Source of the DNA: Xiphophorus maculatus
Taxonomy: Eukaryota > Chordata > Actinopteri > Cyprinodontiformes > Poeciliidae
NCBI RefSeq assembly: GCF_002775205.1
Contig: NC_036447.1
Span: 9,164,501-9,228,500 of the forward strand
DNA length: 64,000 nucleotides
Direction of reading: 5' to 3'
Both the position numbers and the translations under genes were made by a program. Each line of letters begins with the position of its first letter. The stretch's first letter is position 1. Of the stretch, positions 11,241-24,009 are shown piece after piece. The notes beneath the pieces were generated by a model, which worked only from the letters and a program-made list of their open reading frames with translations, made no database searches and was not told where the DNA came from.

Positions 11241-14200
11241 TTTCAAAAGGTTTCCTTATCCAAAACGTTCTGTGACTGGCAGAACTGATCAGCTTTTATC
11301 CTCCTGTATTCTGCTGATAACATTGGAATGACAAGAAGGTTCTTAAAATGTTAAGACCCAAAACATAAACAGTAAAGGAATTTTGAAGAATATTTTGGTC
11401 CATACATTTTCTCCAGTTGGTGTTTGAAATCTTCTGTTGCTGTAAAATATGAGACAGAGACTAAAGTATTTCTCCAGAGTGCACAAGAGGCAAAACATGG
11501 TAGGAAAAATCAAAGAGCAGTGAAGAAAATCAGTGCTTTGCTCGCAGCCAGTGCCATCTCTAATTTGGGGTCAGTGGGATTTTCTCTACTGACCCAGTCG
11601 CTGCTCAGAACCATTATTACAGCTCCGATGAACACAATTAGTCAGTGATGAACTGACCAACAAAGCCCAACTGAAGGTCCAATGGTCTTTTACTCTTCAT
11701 TACATGAGAAGAAGACCACGTCAAGTCTCAGGTCTCCAGGGTAGGAGTCTAAATTAAGTATGAAGTCGATAACTTGAGTCACCGTCTAATACTCAACGGA
11801 GTTCATGACAGTTACGGTTACTTCACACACTTCACATAATAATGACACACAGAGCAATGAACTCTGTAGGTTAAGGTTTGGTCACCTTAACAATAATCTA
11901 CCGATGTCAGACAAGGAGGTCGGATGGTGTGAGATAAAAGTGAAGGAAGTTTTCCATTTTAAATTGGAACAGCTGTCATTAAACAGGGACAAAGTCCTCA
12001 GGTGCAATCAGCTGTTTACATTAATTCATGCATTCAGTGACATAATCAGAAATTATGCAACAGGCATATCTTTCAACTGACTCCGGTTCTCTTCTTGTAA
12101 AACTGCCAATATTTGTTTGTGATTTTATGAAGTTAGTTTTTTGTTGGCAAAGATTTATGATGACACTGATCAGTGCTGTGCCTTAAAATGGCTGGCAAAC
12201 AGGGTTAGAGAATGAGTAGTGCAGATAAATTATGTAGTAAGTAAATAGAAAATGCAGTAAAGTCATTTTGCACTTTTCTAGCTCAAATCGTTATGAATTT
12301 CATTTATCCTGCGTAAACTCAAACTGTAGGCAGACCTGTATACAACTTAGTGAAGCTACCGAAGGGGACATCAATATGTGAAATGGGGACTTAAAACCTC
12401 CAACTCTGATTGCAAGAGAACAGTTCACTGATCCAGAACCCTCCTTAAATTTAATGTGGAAGTTTTTTTCCTTCCTGACTGTGTCCATCAGGAGTTGGAT
12501 TTGTAGCATAATGCATTTTTTAGGCTACTAGGAAAAAACTGATGCCTCATCCAGCCACCTGGCAAATATTTCTTGGAAGTGCCTGACCTGGGACTGTTTA
12601 CATTGTCCTGTACAGCAAGCCATCTGGCACATGAAGTGAGAATCTGAAAACTGGGGAACAATCTACAGTGAGACCCAATAAATCTTCGTGAACCTGAAAG
12701 AAGTGTACCTGCATACTGAGTAGGCAGATACGATGGAAGGTCGTTGGAGAACAGCGGAGTTTGTTGTTGAAGTTCATCTACAAAGACAATGGATGTAACT
12801 GGTTTTACTTATTACATTTTTTGACACTAAAGACAAAAAGTAATCTTCTGCTGTGCAACTTAATTTATTCTTCCTCAAACTGAATGAGTCTGAAGACATA
12901 GTGCCTACAAATTCCTTTGTAAATTGTTCATGTGCATAAAGAATCAAACAAACATTAAACACACATTTTGAATAAAAAATGGAGCACATAGCAAAGTTTT
13001 ATGATACACACGGATGTGCTTGTGGTAAATGGTTACAGATTGAGAATTGTTATCTCTCTCTCCTGGCTTGGGTAATCCTTATCTGCACAGCTCCGTCTCA
13101 GTTAAAAGGACCACAGCAACGGTGCTTCGTAGCAACTTACCTGTCTGTCCAACAATGAGAAAACAAATCTAGTCACAATACGAAAACCCATCTTTCCCTG
13201 TTATTGGTTTTCTAACATGATTTACCACTTTAAGTGATAAATTAATTTTACGGTCTTCCAAAGAAAGCCTTGAAACAAAAGTAGGAACCAGAAACTTCAC
13301 CCGAACAGGCATAAACTCCAGACATAACCATAAAGTTTGGATCATCTCACCCATTAACATTTCCTACTCACTATTCACTGACTTACTGAGTATGCGTAAC
13401 CTAAATTGGTTCAACAAGGTGAGACTGAGGCACTGCTAACATCTAAGTGTCACGAGAGAAACAATCAAACTATCAGTTTGTTAAAGATAAGAAAGTATTT
13501 GTGAGACAACTATAATACTAAGTAATGCCAAGGTTGTTGTGTTGGTGTTCTGTTCTGTAACGCAGAGCAAATCTTTAATCTGAAGATTGTTTTGCTGAAA
13601 AGACGAATATTGTTTTTGGAGTTGTTTAAAAAATATCTGAAATATACTTTTCCACACCAGACTAAGACCACCCCACGGCATCAAGGACGCTTAGAACCAT
13701 TTGAGACAAAACTGGCTGCAAATTTTTGTGTTACGACCACAAAACTTTCTAAACAGTAGCTTTCCTGCTTTTGGAGGGGAAACAAAGACCATTAAGACTT
13801 TCAACAGCTAATCAGCAGCACTGATTACTGTGAGCTGATGCCAAAGTGGTTCTGAAGCCTTGTTAATTATATGCAGATATTCCTTAGCTGAAAAAAAAGT
13901 TTCTAGTATGTTTCTAATGTTTCTAATGAGAATGTTACTCCAGTGACATGGCAGAATCAAAATATAACAGCAAAATTTCTGAGGTCTGGTTTGATAGAAG
14001 AGGCTTGATTTCAGTCATCTGGTTGTCTGGGGGGATAATTAGAGTTTTGATCTTATCAGAGTTCACCTGCAGAGTCACTGCAGTGGTATCAAAGTAAGTG
14101 GAATTTTTAAAAATAAATACATTTTTCAAAGAGAGACGTTCCATTTATAATCGCCAGCACATAATTCATTCTTGTCAATGTTTGCTGGAAAACCCACAGG

Positions 14201-15640
14201 TGGTCCGAGGTTTCTCTCAGGATTTTAGGATTTAAACTCCCTCTGCACCTGCAGCAAAACAGCAACAGTCTTCCTTCATCTGCTAAGAAGAAATGTAGGG
14301 GGGAAACAAATTTCAGTGCCAATGAAGGTCAACTATCACTTAAGGGCAAAACTTCTGTTTGGCATCTGTCAGTTTCCCAAAGAATCATCTTGTCATCTTT
14401 CTGACAGAATGGCCGCTGAAGTGCATTCGCCTCCCAGAGGAGTGTGGACGCAGACAAACGAGCCAGAGGCTGAGAAACACAGGCCAGCTTCTCCCAACAC
14501 ACACAACGCTCCTTCTCTGAACACGAGGAGCTCGTGGCCTTAAAGCAATCATTTAATGACACATAATCTAATAATAGTTTGTGTCATTACTTGTGATATT
14601 TTTTCTGGAAAGATGGATCTGAAACCACTGCGTGAAAAAGTTCCAGAGACGTTTGAGTCGTTTTCTTAAGTAAACGACAAAATAATAATTAACCTGCCTT
14701 ACAAAACAATTCCAGCCCTTGTATATTTATATGTTTTAATTTTAAGTGATATTGTATTGTGTTTTTCAAGTGTTTAAAGAAATGCATCATAAATTTAAGG
14801 ACATGTGTCCCTGGTGTGCCGGCAACAACACACAACAAAATAAAACATCTCTTTCTGAATGAGGCTGGGGGAATATTCAAAGGACCCACTGAGACACAAA
14901 GGCACATTCAGAACAACTGTGTCACGACGACACAGTTAACAAAGCCACCGGGAGAGCAGGAACTGAGAAAGGCTGGTAAAAATACTCCAGTGAGCTCATT
15001 CTGAGCCATTTCTGGTGCAGATCCAATTCACAAGCTTTCAATGGACATAAATACATGCCGTAAACAAAAGGAATGTTTTAAAGCAGAAAATATTGACTGA
15101 ATCAACCAGCAATAAAAACCGCCAGGGTATGCAGTTGTATACAATATTTAAGAATATTTCTGCCAGCATAAATCAGACCTGAAAGCTTATTTCAGTGCAG
15201 CAAGATGTGACATCTGGTCGTAAACTTAAAGTGACGGCAACGTGGAAAACTAGGAAAAACTTTCATGTGCGAAACCAAGAGGACCTGTTTGAATGGTTTA
15301 ACTTTTTATGATGCATGGATTCTGGTTGTTTATGTGAATGTGTCAGAAATGGAGTACATAATGCCAGAGTGGCTTAATAATTCATCCATACTAATAATCT
15401 AACATTTTTTTAGAAAAGTTTATACAGAGTTTTTTCTCTCTTTTTTTGCCCTTAATCAAATAAAGATAATTGTACCATTGATAGAGTACAAGGAAAGAGA
15501 GAAAGAGAACACAAAAGATGTTTCATATACTGTAACTCAGTAAAGCTACAATGTTAAATGAAATGTTTACGATACACAAGATAAAGCTGATTATTCACCA
15601 ACATGACAAGAAGACAGTATTTGAAACACTCCATAATAAA
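11241..15640. other. Intergenic, no gene seen
   Basis: AT-rich DNA with no recognisable protein frame. The longest frame, about 91 codons at 11805-12080 on the plus strand, has no recognisable motif, and no splice or promoter context supports it. Confidence 0.45.
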
Positions 15641-16135
15641 TCCTTCATTTCACTCTCAGGCTGTTGTTTTGAAAAAGTATTCATACGCATCAAAATCTTT
15701 CACATTTTGTCATGTAACAAGCTCAAATGTAAATGGTTTTAATAGACTGATGTGGTGAGCATATATATTCAACATTGATGTTGAAAATTATAAGTCATGA
15801 ATATGTTTAATCTTGACCATCCCATTGTAGTTCTGTCTGTGAAGGAAGCAGTGTCCCAGGCTCAGGTCGTTTGCAGGATCATCCTATATTTAGCTCCATC
15901 CATGACCTCAGACCAGCTTCCCCATGCCTGCTGATGATAAGCATCCCCACACCATGATGCTGCCACTGCCATTCTTTGAGGCATGGGATATAAAGTAGTC
16001 TTAGTTTTTTTGGCCGTGATTTTTTGCATAAAGGCCAAGAAAGTTAGATCTTATTCCTGTCTGCCCAAAGCGCCTTCTTCATGTTTACTCTGTCCTTTAT
16101 GTGGGTTCTGACACAGTGCAAGCAGGACTTTTAAT
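15640..16135. mobile_element. Decayed Tc1-like DNA transposon remnant
   Basis: The segment opens with AAGTATTCATACGCATC and TTTCACATTTTGTCATGTAA, which is typical of the ends of an abundant teleost DNA transposon. About 180-390 bases further come CATCCCCACACCATGATGCT and a tract ending CAAAGCGCCTTCTTC, which match internal parts of the same element read on the complementary strand of its transposase gene. All frames are broken. The family name is from memory; the relation to other copies in this window (18220, 37460, 47640, 49380) is seen directly. Confidence 0.5.
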
Positions 16136-16410
16136 TTGTAATATTAACATTAAGTTTTTTTCTCTTGTCTTTCATCAATAAAAGGTAAATTTGTGGAGTG
16201 TTTAATCACATAAACTCCCAAGAAAACACTTTGAAATTTGTAGGTTTGATGTGATAAAACGCAGAACAGTTCCAGAAGTATGAATCAACTCTCCAAATGA
16301 TTCCAATGATATTTCTCGCCTAATGTTATGTTGAGTTACTGTTCCCACAGTGATGAGCTGTGCACCACTGCCCAGCTCAGGTACAGCTGTCCCCAGAGGA
16401 GACCGTGGGC

Positions 16411-16437
16411 GTGTGTGTGTGTGTGTGTGTGTGTGTG
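16411..16437. repeat. (GT)n microsatellite
   Basis: An uninterrupted GT run of about 13 units. It produces the Val-Cys runs in overlapping open frames, which are therefore artefacts. Confidence 0.95.
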
Positions 16438-16439
16438 CA

Positions 16440-18220
16440 TTCTGAAAGTGAGAGCTGTTGGACAGCAGGGGTGTTACTGTTTTCCCCGAGGCTTGTCAAG
16501 ATTCCAAGCTGCTGCAGAACCGAGGCAGGCAGGCGCAGTCGCAGTTGCAGTCCATGAGACGAAGCCTCTCTTGGGAAATTTAAGAGGATCATGAGCTAGA
16601 CTTGCTTCTTGTGAACAAACTCTGACTAACTGGAGACAGACACCGCATCGCATCTAATTAGGCACCAAGGACAGCAGAGTGTGACTTACAGAGTCATGCA
16701 TTGCCACGTGCGACTGAGCTACATGTTTCTGTTCTGAATCCAGACTGAAGTTTCTGAATGTATTCCTACAGTCATTGTTTTTATATAAAAAAAAATAAGT
16801 AGAATTAATTCCCTGACTTAACATTGCCGTTCAACTGCTGTAGTTTAGTTTTATTTTTAGCTCAAGTTTTAATCATGTATTTATTTTTCGATATGTGTTA
16901 GATGAATCTTGTCATCTTTGTGTTATTAATGGTTTGTTTTATTAATGAATTGCACTTCAGGGACCTGGTAAAGTGGACTAAAATTGAAAAATTGAAATTG
17001 AAAAAAAAAATTTCTAAATAAATTTTGCACTAACACTATTGCAGGATAACACAGATTGTTTCCTCAAATGGAAAATATTCTTACACCCAGCAGACTCACC
17101 AAGAAAAGTTCTAACTAAAGTAAATGACTTGTTTTCTTAAAAATCTCTTTTCATCAAGTGTGTTATTGACAGAATTTTGTAATTTCTCAAACGAAGGATT
17201 GCAGATACAGTGGATCTATAACTTCAGATTTTTGCTCTGTTATTAGTGTGCTGATAAATACTAGAATAGGTTTGTGTTAAACAGAAAATCGGCAGTATTC
17301 TGCATTCTGATTAATGAACATCTTAAACACAACATAGTCAGAAACAAATGTACTTTAAGGACCATGTGTGCCAACGAAACCAACCAAATGTCTCACCTTT
17401 TATGTCCCATATCTAACCAAAGCATGAAAATGTCTTATGATTGCATGAACATACAGTGAAATGAGTTATTAGAGGGTGAATTTCCTTTGTTTTAGTTTTT
17501 GATAGGAATTGGTTAATTCTACTCTTTTGTATCTTTATCAGAGGTAATGCAGCTGCTGAGATTCATTTTAATTTAGAGAAAATGTTGAAATTATGTAGAA
17601 GATTTTGGCTTTAAGAAACTTTTTGGTTTCTTTATCTGCATATCATATATGAGCTGGTAAACTGACCAATCAAATTGCATCAAAGCAGACATTATGTCCT
17701 TTACCCCTCTATTCTACCAATGCACCAATGAACATTAATGACTGAGTTGTTTCATAGTATCATGTTTTTCTTGCTGTCATTCAGTTGCAAGTTTTTTGTC
17801 CGTTGTTCAAAGATGACTCTCCCTTAACTGATCTTTAAATGCAATAATCTAAACTTTTATATTGGTCCAACACTTATAAATTCTTTGAATTGTGTTGTGA
17901 ATTTTATAAAGTATTCTCATTATTCTCATCTCTGCTCTTATTCTTTTTCTGGTTCCTGAGCCACAGAGGATTTCAGAGGAGCATTCAAATGCAAATACTT
18001 CACTTGAAATTGAGGAGAGGCCTGCTAGTACCAGGCTGGCACTTATGCAGACCAGTGAGAAATAATGAAGAACCTGCAAACACCTGTCAGTAAAACAGCT
18101 TTTTAATTGGGGTGGGAAATGTGCTCACAGATTTAATACAAAACTGCCACAATCATGGTTTAAATGTAAAACCTAACTGTGTAAATCTGTACCAGATTTT
18201 GCTCCATCCATTTCCTAACA
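16440..18220. other. Intergenic, no gene seen
   Basis: AT-rich sequence without a recognisable gene or structured element. Confidence 0.45.
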
Positions 18221-18350
18221 ACTCCAGCTTCCGTGTCTCCACTGAAGAAGATTAACCTTACACCATGATGGCACCACTGCAGTATTTTACAGTCAGGATG
18301 ATGAGTTCAGGGTAATGTTCAGTATTAGTTTTGCTACCTACACTAATTAT
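18220..18350. mobile_element. Short Tc1-like remnant
   Basis: CACCATGATGGCACCACTGC followed by a tract resembling TTCAGGGTAATGTTCAGTAT matches an internal part of the element at 15640-16135. Only about 130 bp remain. Confidence 0.4.
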
Positions 18351-18944
18351 CGCACATTTAAAAGTGATTTCTGAAAGCAGTTGGTTTTAGAAAGATTTGG
18401 AAAGCATGCATGCCATGTGAAACTCCTCCATGAAAACACATCTATCTAGATTACATCCAACACCCAGATTTGTTTTCATTTTAATTCAGATAAGCAGCTG
18501 GTCCTGACATGCGACTATACTCTGTAAATATTAACTCGCGGCTCATTTAACAGTCTCTGATTTCAAGTGAAGCATCACAGGCTCTACACTGACTTCAAAT
18601 AAATAGTTTGGTGTAACATAGCTCAGAATTCCCCTCACAGAGAGAGAGAGAGACAGAGAGCTGTTTATTCAGGAACGGATCTTGTCACAATGAGAGAAAA
18701 TTTACAAAGCAGTCAATTATCTCAACGCATTTTGATTTACTTTCATTTTCAGTCTATCTGCACTGCCAGAGCTGATGCATACAAATGATGCATTCCCCCG
18801 AGGAGTTCTGCAGCTGTCTGAAATTATAATCAGGCCTCAGCTCAAACTACATTTTCAATGTTATTCTTGCAGAACATTTCGCTCTCAGATCCGCTCCTTG
18901 TCTGCTGAGATGGCCGTGCGCACGCGGATTTGCATGCTCCGCAG

Positions 18945-19045
18945 CCATTGGCTGAGTGGAAATTGCGCTTCAACAGGCTGCCTCGCTGTGATTGGCTGCA
19001 ACCAGAGGGCGGGGATAGGAGCTCTGGAAAGCGGGGATAAATAGG
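18945..19045 (+). promoter_or_regulatory. Promoter of the Ras-like gene
   Basis: Two inverted CCAAT boxes (CATTGGCTGAG near 18946 and GATTGGCTGC near 18991), a GC box (GGGCGGGG near 19008) and a TATA-like ATAAATA at 19037-19043 lie in order and on the correct side of the gene. Transcription would start about 25-30 bases after the TATA box, leaving a 5' UTR of about 200 bases before the ATG at 19270. Confidence 0.65.
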
Positions 19046-19269
19046 AAAGTGTGGGAAGATGCATTCTTAATGAGTAACTTAGAGGCAACTGATGGGAGAA
19101 GCCAGAAATCAGCAGGTAAAATAAAAATAGACAGGTGTGATTGCAAAAGCGGAGTTTTAAAGAATTTCAAGTGGGGGGGGGAAAGTGTTGGCATTTGTAG
19201 GTGTACAGATAAGTGAAAAGGAGCAAAGTTGGACTTTTCTGCAACCAGCTGACCCAAAAAGGCGCAAAC

Positions 19270-19896
19270 ATGTCTCTGGAGGTGAAGGAGAAGACTCAAG
19301 TGCGGGTTGTCTTTCTGGGGGCTGCAGGGGTCGGCAAGACGGCTCTGATCAGACGCTTCCTCCAGGACACCTTCGAGCCGAAACACAGGCGCACCGTGGA
19401 GGAGCTGCACAGCAAGGAGTACGACATCGGAGGGGTCAAAGTCACCGTGGAGATCCTGGACACCAGCGGCAGCTACTCCTTCCCCGCCATGCGCAAGCTC
19501 TCCATCCAGAACAGCGACGCCTTCGCCCTGGTGTATGCCGTGAATGACCCCGAGTCCCTGGAGGCCGTCAAAAGTCTCCGTGACGAGATCCTGGAGATCA
19601 AGGAGGACAAGTACACGCCGATCGTGGTGGTGGGGAACAAGGCGGACAGGGAGGAGGAGCGCCAGGTGTCCGCCGACGACGTGCTGGCCACCGTGGAGAT
19701 GGACTGGAACAACAGCTACCTGGAGGCGTCCGCCAAGGAGAACTCCAACGTGGTGGAGGTGTTCAAGGAGCTGCTGCAGCAGGTGAACCTCCCCAGCCGC
19801 CTGAGCCCGGCGCTCCGCAGGCGCAGGGAGACTTTCCCGAAGGGCACCGACTTTCGGCCACCGATGAACAAAACCAACAGCTGCATCCTGTCATAA
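19270..19896 (+). CDS. Ras-family small GTPase, Ras-dva/RASD-like
   Basis: A complete 208-aa single-exon GTPase. All nucleotide-binding motifs are visible: P-loop GAAGVGKT (residues 17-24), DTSG in place of the classic DTAG (64-67), NKAD (123-126) and SAK (154-156). The C-terminus ends in a CAAX box, CILS, so it should be prenylated and membrane-bound. The ATG at 19270 is preceded by AAAC, a fair Kozak context; the in-frame extension upstream begins only with a GTG codon. DTSG followed by SYSFPAMRKLSI resembles the RASD (Dexras1/Rhes) branch, but those proteins are about 266-281 aa with a long basic tail that is absent here. Length and sequence fit Ras-dva, a family studied in Xenopus anterior ectoderm and reported lost from placental mammals. 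The CDS is strikingly GC-rich against its AT-rich surroundings. Ras identity is certain; the Ras-dva assignment is probable. Confidence 0.93.
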   Translation: MSLEVKEKTQVRVVFLGAAGVGKTALIRRFLQDTFEPKHRRTVEELHSKEYDIGGVKVTVEILDTSGSYSFPAMRKLSIQNSDAFALVYAVNDPESLEAVKSLRDEILEIKEDKYTPIVVVGNKADREEERQVSADDVLATVEMDWNNSYLEASAKENSNVVEVFKELLQQVNLPSRLSPALRRRRETFPKGTDFRPPMNKTNSCILS

Positions 19897-20497
19897 TGAG
19901 GCGGGCAGAGGTTCTGATCCACAAAGAGACAACCTGGAGAAAGCCCAATTAAGTTCTACTGGACAGAGGAAAAAAAAAAAAAGAAGACAAACTCTGGAGA
20001 CTTCAGTCATACAAACGTCCAACAGTAACCCTGGACAAAGAGACGCTTTGACTTATACCTGAGAGGAGATGTTAAACTAACTCCATTTGTTGCTGCTTGT
20101 TAGTGACCTGCTGCTGCTGGTGTTTAGCTCAATTGATGGGATTCACATGTCGAATAATGGTGATAAAATATTCAGGCTGCAGCCCGTAGACTGTTTATAC
20201 TGGCAGAGTGTTTAAACGGTGTCTGTTATATGTTGTGCATAAGCGTCTGTTTTGTGCAAATACGTTTTTGTAATTGAGCAACTGACATGTAGCACATCGT
20301 GTTTACAATTTTTAAATTCAAAATGTTTTCTATTGAGAGTTAAGTGAACCGTGGTGAAATACTGTTATAAACATGAATGCACTTTTCAAAAAATGTGTTT
20401 TTTTTTTCTTAAAGTAAGGTACCATCACAAATGCTCATTGTTAATAAATATTAATGTTGTAGCCATTTATTTACAAATGTACTGTACAAAAATGTGG

Positions 20498-20503
20498 AAT
20501 AAA
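20498..20503 (+). terminator. Polyadenylation signal of the Ras-like gene
   Basis: AATAAA about 600 bases after the stop codon. A TTAATAAATA at about 20442 is an alternative upstream signal. Confidence 0.5.
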
Positions 20504-21820
20504 AACATGCTGGATTATTTGTTTGTAGTGGTTTTAATGTGGCTGAGTGGATTAAACTGAGATTTAGGAAAATGAAACATGAAATGATAAAAATATTGAT
20601 TCAAGTCGATCCTGGAATGAAATATGCTGAAAAGAAACAAATGAGCTTCATATCTGCAAATATGTTCTCTTATATGAAGGCTACAACGATTTGTAAATAA
20701 ATTCTTACATTTGAGAATTCTCCAGTAAATTATGAAACAGTACTTTTATATTTTGGGCAACATTATGAGATCAAACCAGGCTCTCCCAGAAACAAGAAGG
20801 GAGAGATATTGTGAAGATAAACGTCTATCTCTGAACTCTATTTCTACATTAACACTGCTGGTAATGATTTTCTTAAGCACAGTAACTATCAGCTACAGCT
20901 GTTCGGTTTCTGTCAATGAGCCAAAATCTATACTAAAGATGTCAATATTAACCACATCTGTGTTGCCAAAAATTGATCCCTTTTTGTCCCTGTTTACATT
21001 TCGTTGTGAAGGTGACTCAAAACAGCTGGTGAATGTGCACTGGACTGATTCCTGGCACACAAACTTCATGCTCCACTGAATCAAGTTCCCAGTATTGGAA
21101 CTTGCTGCCATCTGCTGGCGAAAAACATAAATACATGCTTCTTTTTTTCTTTTTACATAACGGTTGAAATACACTTCTTGGGGTTACTCTCCCTTCTGCC
21201 CCATTTTTTAAACACCATTTTACAATGGTAGAAAAAATAAAAATAAAAAAATATCCCACTGAGAAATGGGGCACTCCTTCAAGTGGTTGAAAAATCAACT
21301 GGTGTTGCTGATTCGCTGATACATTTTTGTCTAATCATAACTACGCGTGGTGTAAACGGTTAGCATACATTAGTTTTTTTCTGAATTCTGCAGAAAAGCA
21401 AAAGTATAAAACCAAAAATTAGGGCTGCAGTATATTAGAAAGTCTTGTGATGATGATTATAATGATGGGGAAAAAAGCAACGACAGTGCCAGGTGCATTA
21501 AATGTTTTTTTCCCCTCTTTCTGATCTGTGCTTCTATCCCTCTGTGACCTTTGACATTTTGGGTAGGGTCACTTGGGCTGGTGTGAACGTCTGTTGCAGT
21601 CAGACTCTGCCCAAATATTACATTATAATGTGAACTGCAAAAGTACCCGGTTCCATAATTCACAGGAAAAGATACATATATATATAGATTATAAAAAAAA
21701 CATTTTTCATTTTATGTACTAAATATTTAAGTTTTTAAAGAGAAATGCAAATGTTAATATTTTTCTAACAACCTCACTTTCTGTAATGTGAAGTTGTTAT
21801 ACATTAACACTTCACATTAC
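20504..21820. other. Intergenic, no gene seen
   Basis: AT-rich DNA with no recognisable gene. It contains one CTCF-like motif, CTGCCATCTGCTGGCG, at 21105-21120. Confidence 0.45.
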
Positions 21821-21839
21821 ATATATATATATATATACA

Positions 21840-21872
<33 letters not shown>
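21821..21872. repeat. (TA)n microsatellite with ACAG interruption
   Basis: About 50 bases of TA repeats interrupted once by ACAG. Just upstream, TAATGTGAAGT and ACTTCACATTA form an 11-bp inverted repeat (about 21784-21820). Confidence 0.9.
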
Positions 21873-21878
<6 letters not shown>

Positions 21879-22215
21879 ATTGTATTGTTATTATTGTTTT
21901 GATTTGGAGTAAAATTTTGGGTGAAATTGAATGTCAAAATAAAAGCTACCAGTCGAGATAAATGTGTTTGTACAGCACATTTCAGAAAAAGGCAGTGCAG
22001 TGATACAATGTAATGCAATTTACAAATAAAACAAAAAAAACATTGCAGTGGCAAAATATGGAGAAGTAGTAAAAAGTTGTGATCCAGAGCAGAATGAATC
22101 CACATTCCAGTTATTATTAACAACTCTAGACTAAAACTGATGGGTTTTAGACTCGAGTCATTAAAGTACTTCAGGGTTCCAGCAATTTTGCAGTTTTCTG
22201 GAAGTTTATTCAAGG

Positions 22216-22650
22216 TTATTGGAGCACTGATATGCTGCTTCTCCGGGTTTGGTTCTGATTCTGAAGATGCAGACTTGAAGCAGAAGGCCTGAGTGGAATG
22301 AAGGGTTGAGACAACGACAGCAGGTCTTTAATGTATTTTGGTGCTAAGCCATTCAGTGATTTATAAACTAACATAAATATTTTAAAGTTAATTGTCTGAG
22401 CTACAGGGAGCCAGTGTAAGGACTTTTCTACTTTCTTGGTTTTAGTGAGAACACAAACAGCAGCAGCGTTCGGGATCAACTGCAGCTGTCTAACTTTTCA
22501 AGCAGGCCTTTTAAAGACTGTTACAGTAATCAGATTGAATAAAGATAAACGCATGAGCTTCTCAAGATCTTGTTGGGACATTAGTCCTTTGACCCTGAAG
22601 ATGTTCAGGCCCAGATTTCTGGCCTGATCAGAAGTTTCTGAGCTAGTCGA
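22216..22650 (-). mobile_element. LINE reverse-transcriptase 3' fragment, decayed
   Basis: Read on the minus strand, the segment encodes KSLHWLPVAQTINFKIFMLV followed by YKSLNGLAPKYIKDLL. This is the well-known region just downstream of the reverse-transcriptase catalytic domain in L2/Rex-type non-LTR retrotransposons. Before it, a DYCNSL motif and a LMSQQDLEKLM-like stretch remain but are broken by stops and frameshifts. No catalytic motif or 3' tail is intact, so this is a dead fragment. Confidence 0.8.
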
Positions 22651-23279
22651 AGCATGCAGAAGAATTGAAAGCTAATATTTTAACACAAGCACCTTTCATT
22701 AACCAGGCAGCAAAAGGTTTTCTGATCTTATCAGCATACATCTGCGTCAAGCCTGACTGGTAGAATTAGAGTCTATGAGGCATATCATCCAGCGCAGATG
22801 TCTCTCTTCAGCTTCTACACGTCTGAACTCCTGTGATTTTTCTGCACAACCTCTGAAAACATCACTCCTTCTGAAAGACACAAGTTTGATAAGTTTTAGA
22901 ACTAACTTCACCACCTCACTGCCTGACTGGGAAAACAGTTTAAAGCTGAACAAACCAAGTGAATCTTCCTCTCAGCACTACATTTGAATACTGAACAATT
23001 CAATGAACAATGTTCTCCATGTTGGCCAGCTGACAAAATAGGTCAGTGTGCAGTTCCTCAAATGGAAATGCCTGGTTCCTCTGACAGCAACCTGGAGAGA
23101 AGAGACAGTCGTTACTGCTCAGGTTTAGGTCCCCCCGCCGCCGCCCCACCTCCTACTCTCTCCTCCAGTCCATCAGATTAGACTGCACTAAGTTTCCTGT
23201 TTTAATTTGAGGAAGTGGCTCGGTTAACGTTTAGCGGGCAGTTCCTCTTTCAGTCCACATTTAAACATTCTTCCGCAGT

Positions 23280-23718
23280 GTGCTCTCTCAGTTGCAAAAG
23301 GAAGGAGGCCCGACAGCTTCAGAGTCAAGCAGGTGTGTGGGTTTTTATAATTTGTTACATGCTTCCATAGCTAAGATATCAGACAAAATCAGGATTTCAG
23401 AGTAACTCTCAGAGAATCTGTTTTATCGTGTAAAGGAGACTTTACTTGGAGATCTTCAGGCGGTTTTTCGGGTCATCTCAGATGAAGTCTCTGCCCCTGG
23501 ACTTGGTCAAAGCTCCTCAGCGGAGTAAAATCACCCTGAGGCGTTTGGAACAAGTTCAGGGTTCGGGACACAAAATCTACAGATGCAAGAAAGCCCAGAG
23601 ACAGCAGGACTTGGTCCACTTGCATAACTACAGTCTGAGTTTCAAATGTCTTCTACTTCTCTCATTGACTGTCACATGTCTACATTTACACTGGGCCATT
23701 TATGGTCCTGTGTACTAA
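23280..23718 (+). CDS. Doubtful small gene, 78-aa ORF
   Basis: An ATG at 23482 opens a 78-codon frame whose C-terminal third (about residues 53-73) is hydrophobic and could span a membrane, after a basic N-terminal half. Upstream at about 23280-23330 there is a GC-richer stretch ending in CAAGCAG and GTGTGTGGG, which could be a 5' UTR exon and donor, with a CGTGTAAAG acceptor just before the ORF. No family is recognised. The adjacent LINE debris makes a repeat-derived chance ORF a real alternative. Confidence 0.2.
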
Positions 23719-24009
23719 TGTAAAACACTGCAGAGTACAAGGGAATTGACACAGGAACTTATGGCCATAAATAAAGACAGAGCAGTCAGATGATTTGCAT
23801 GTTTTCAGTGGTTTGACACATCCAGAATCTGAAAAAAAAAATAGAAATCAAAAATTTCTCCTAAATTTATTGCATTTTCATTACTTTAAAATGTTGCAGT
23901 GTCAAACAGCAATATAGCATAATTAATAAAAACTGATGTTTGGTAGAGATTAATACCTTTATGATGATTATTAACCATTCAAATCCAGCTGGACATTAAC
24001 ACATTTGGT

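Noticed and set aside
16328-16594. Overlapping frames with Val-Cys or Thr-His runs
   Set aside because: Created by the (GT)n microsatellite; no coding context.
18970-19410. 146-codon minus-strand frame over the Ras-like gene promoter and start
   Set aside because: It is antisense to a clear gene and its promoter. The length comes from the GC-rich composition, and the translation shows no motif.
19473-19948. Several plus and minus frames (Arg/Trp-rich or Ser-rich) inside the Ras-like CDS
   Set aside because: Shadow frames of the GC-rich GTPase gene.
20732-21298. Overlapping frames of 93-115 codons on both strands
   Set aside because: No recognisable motif and no splice or promoter context.
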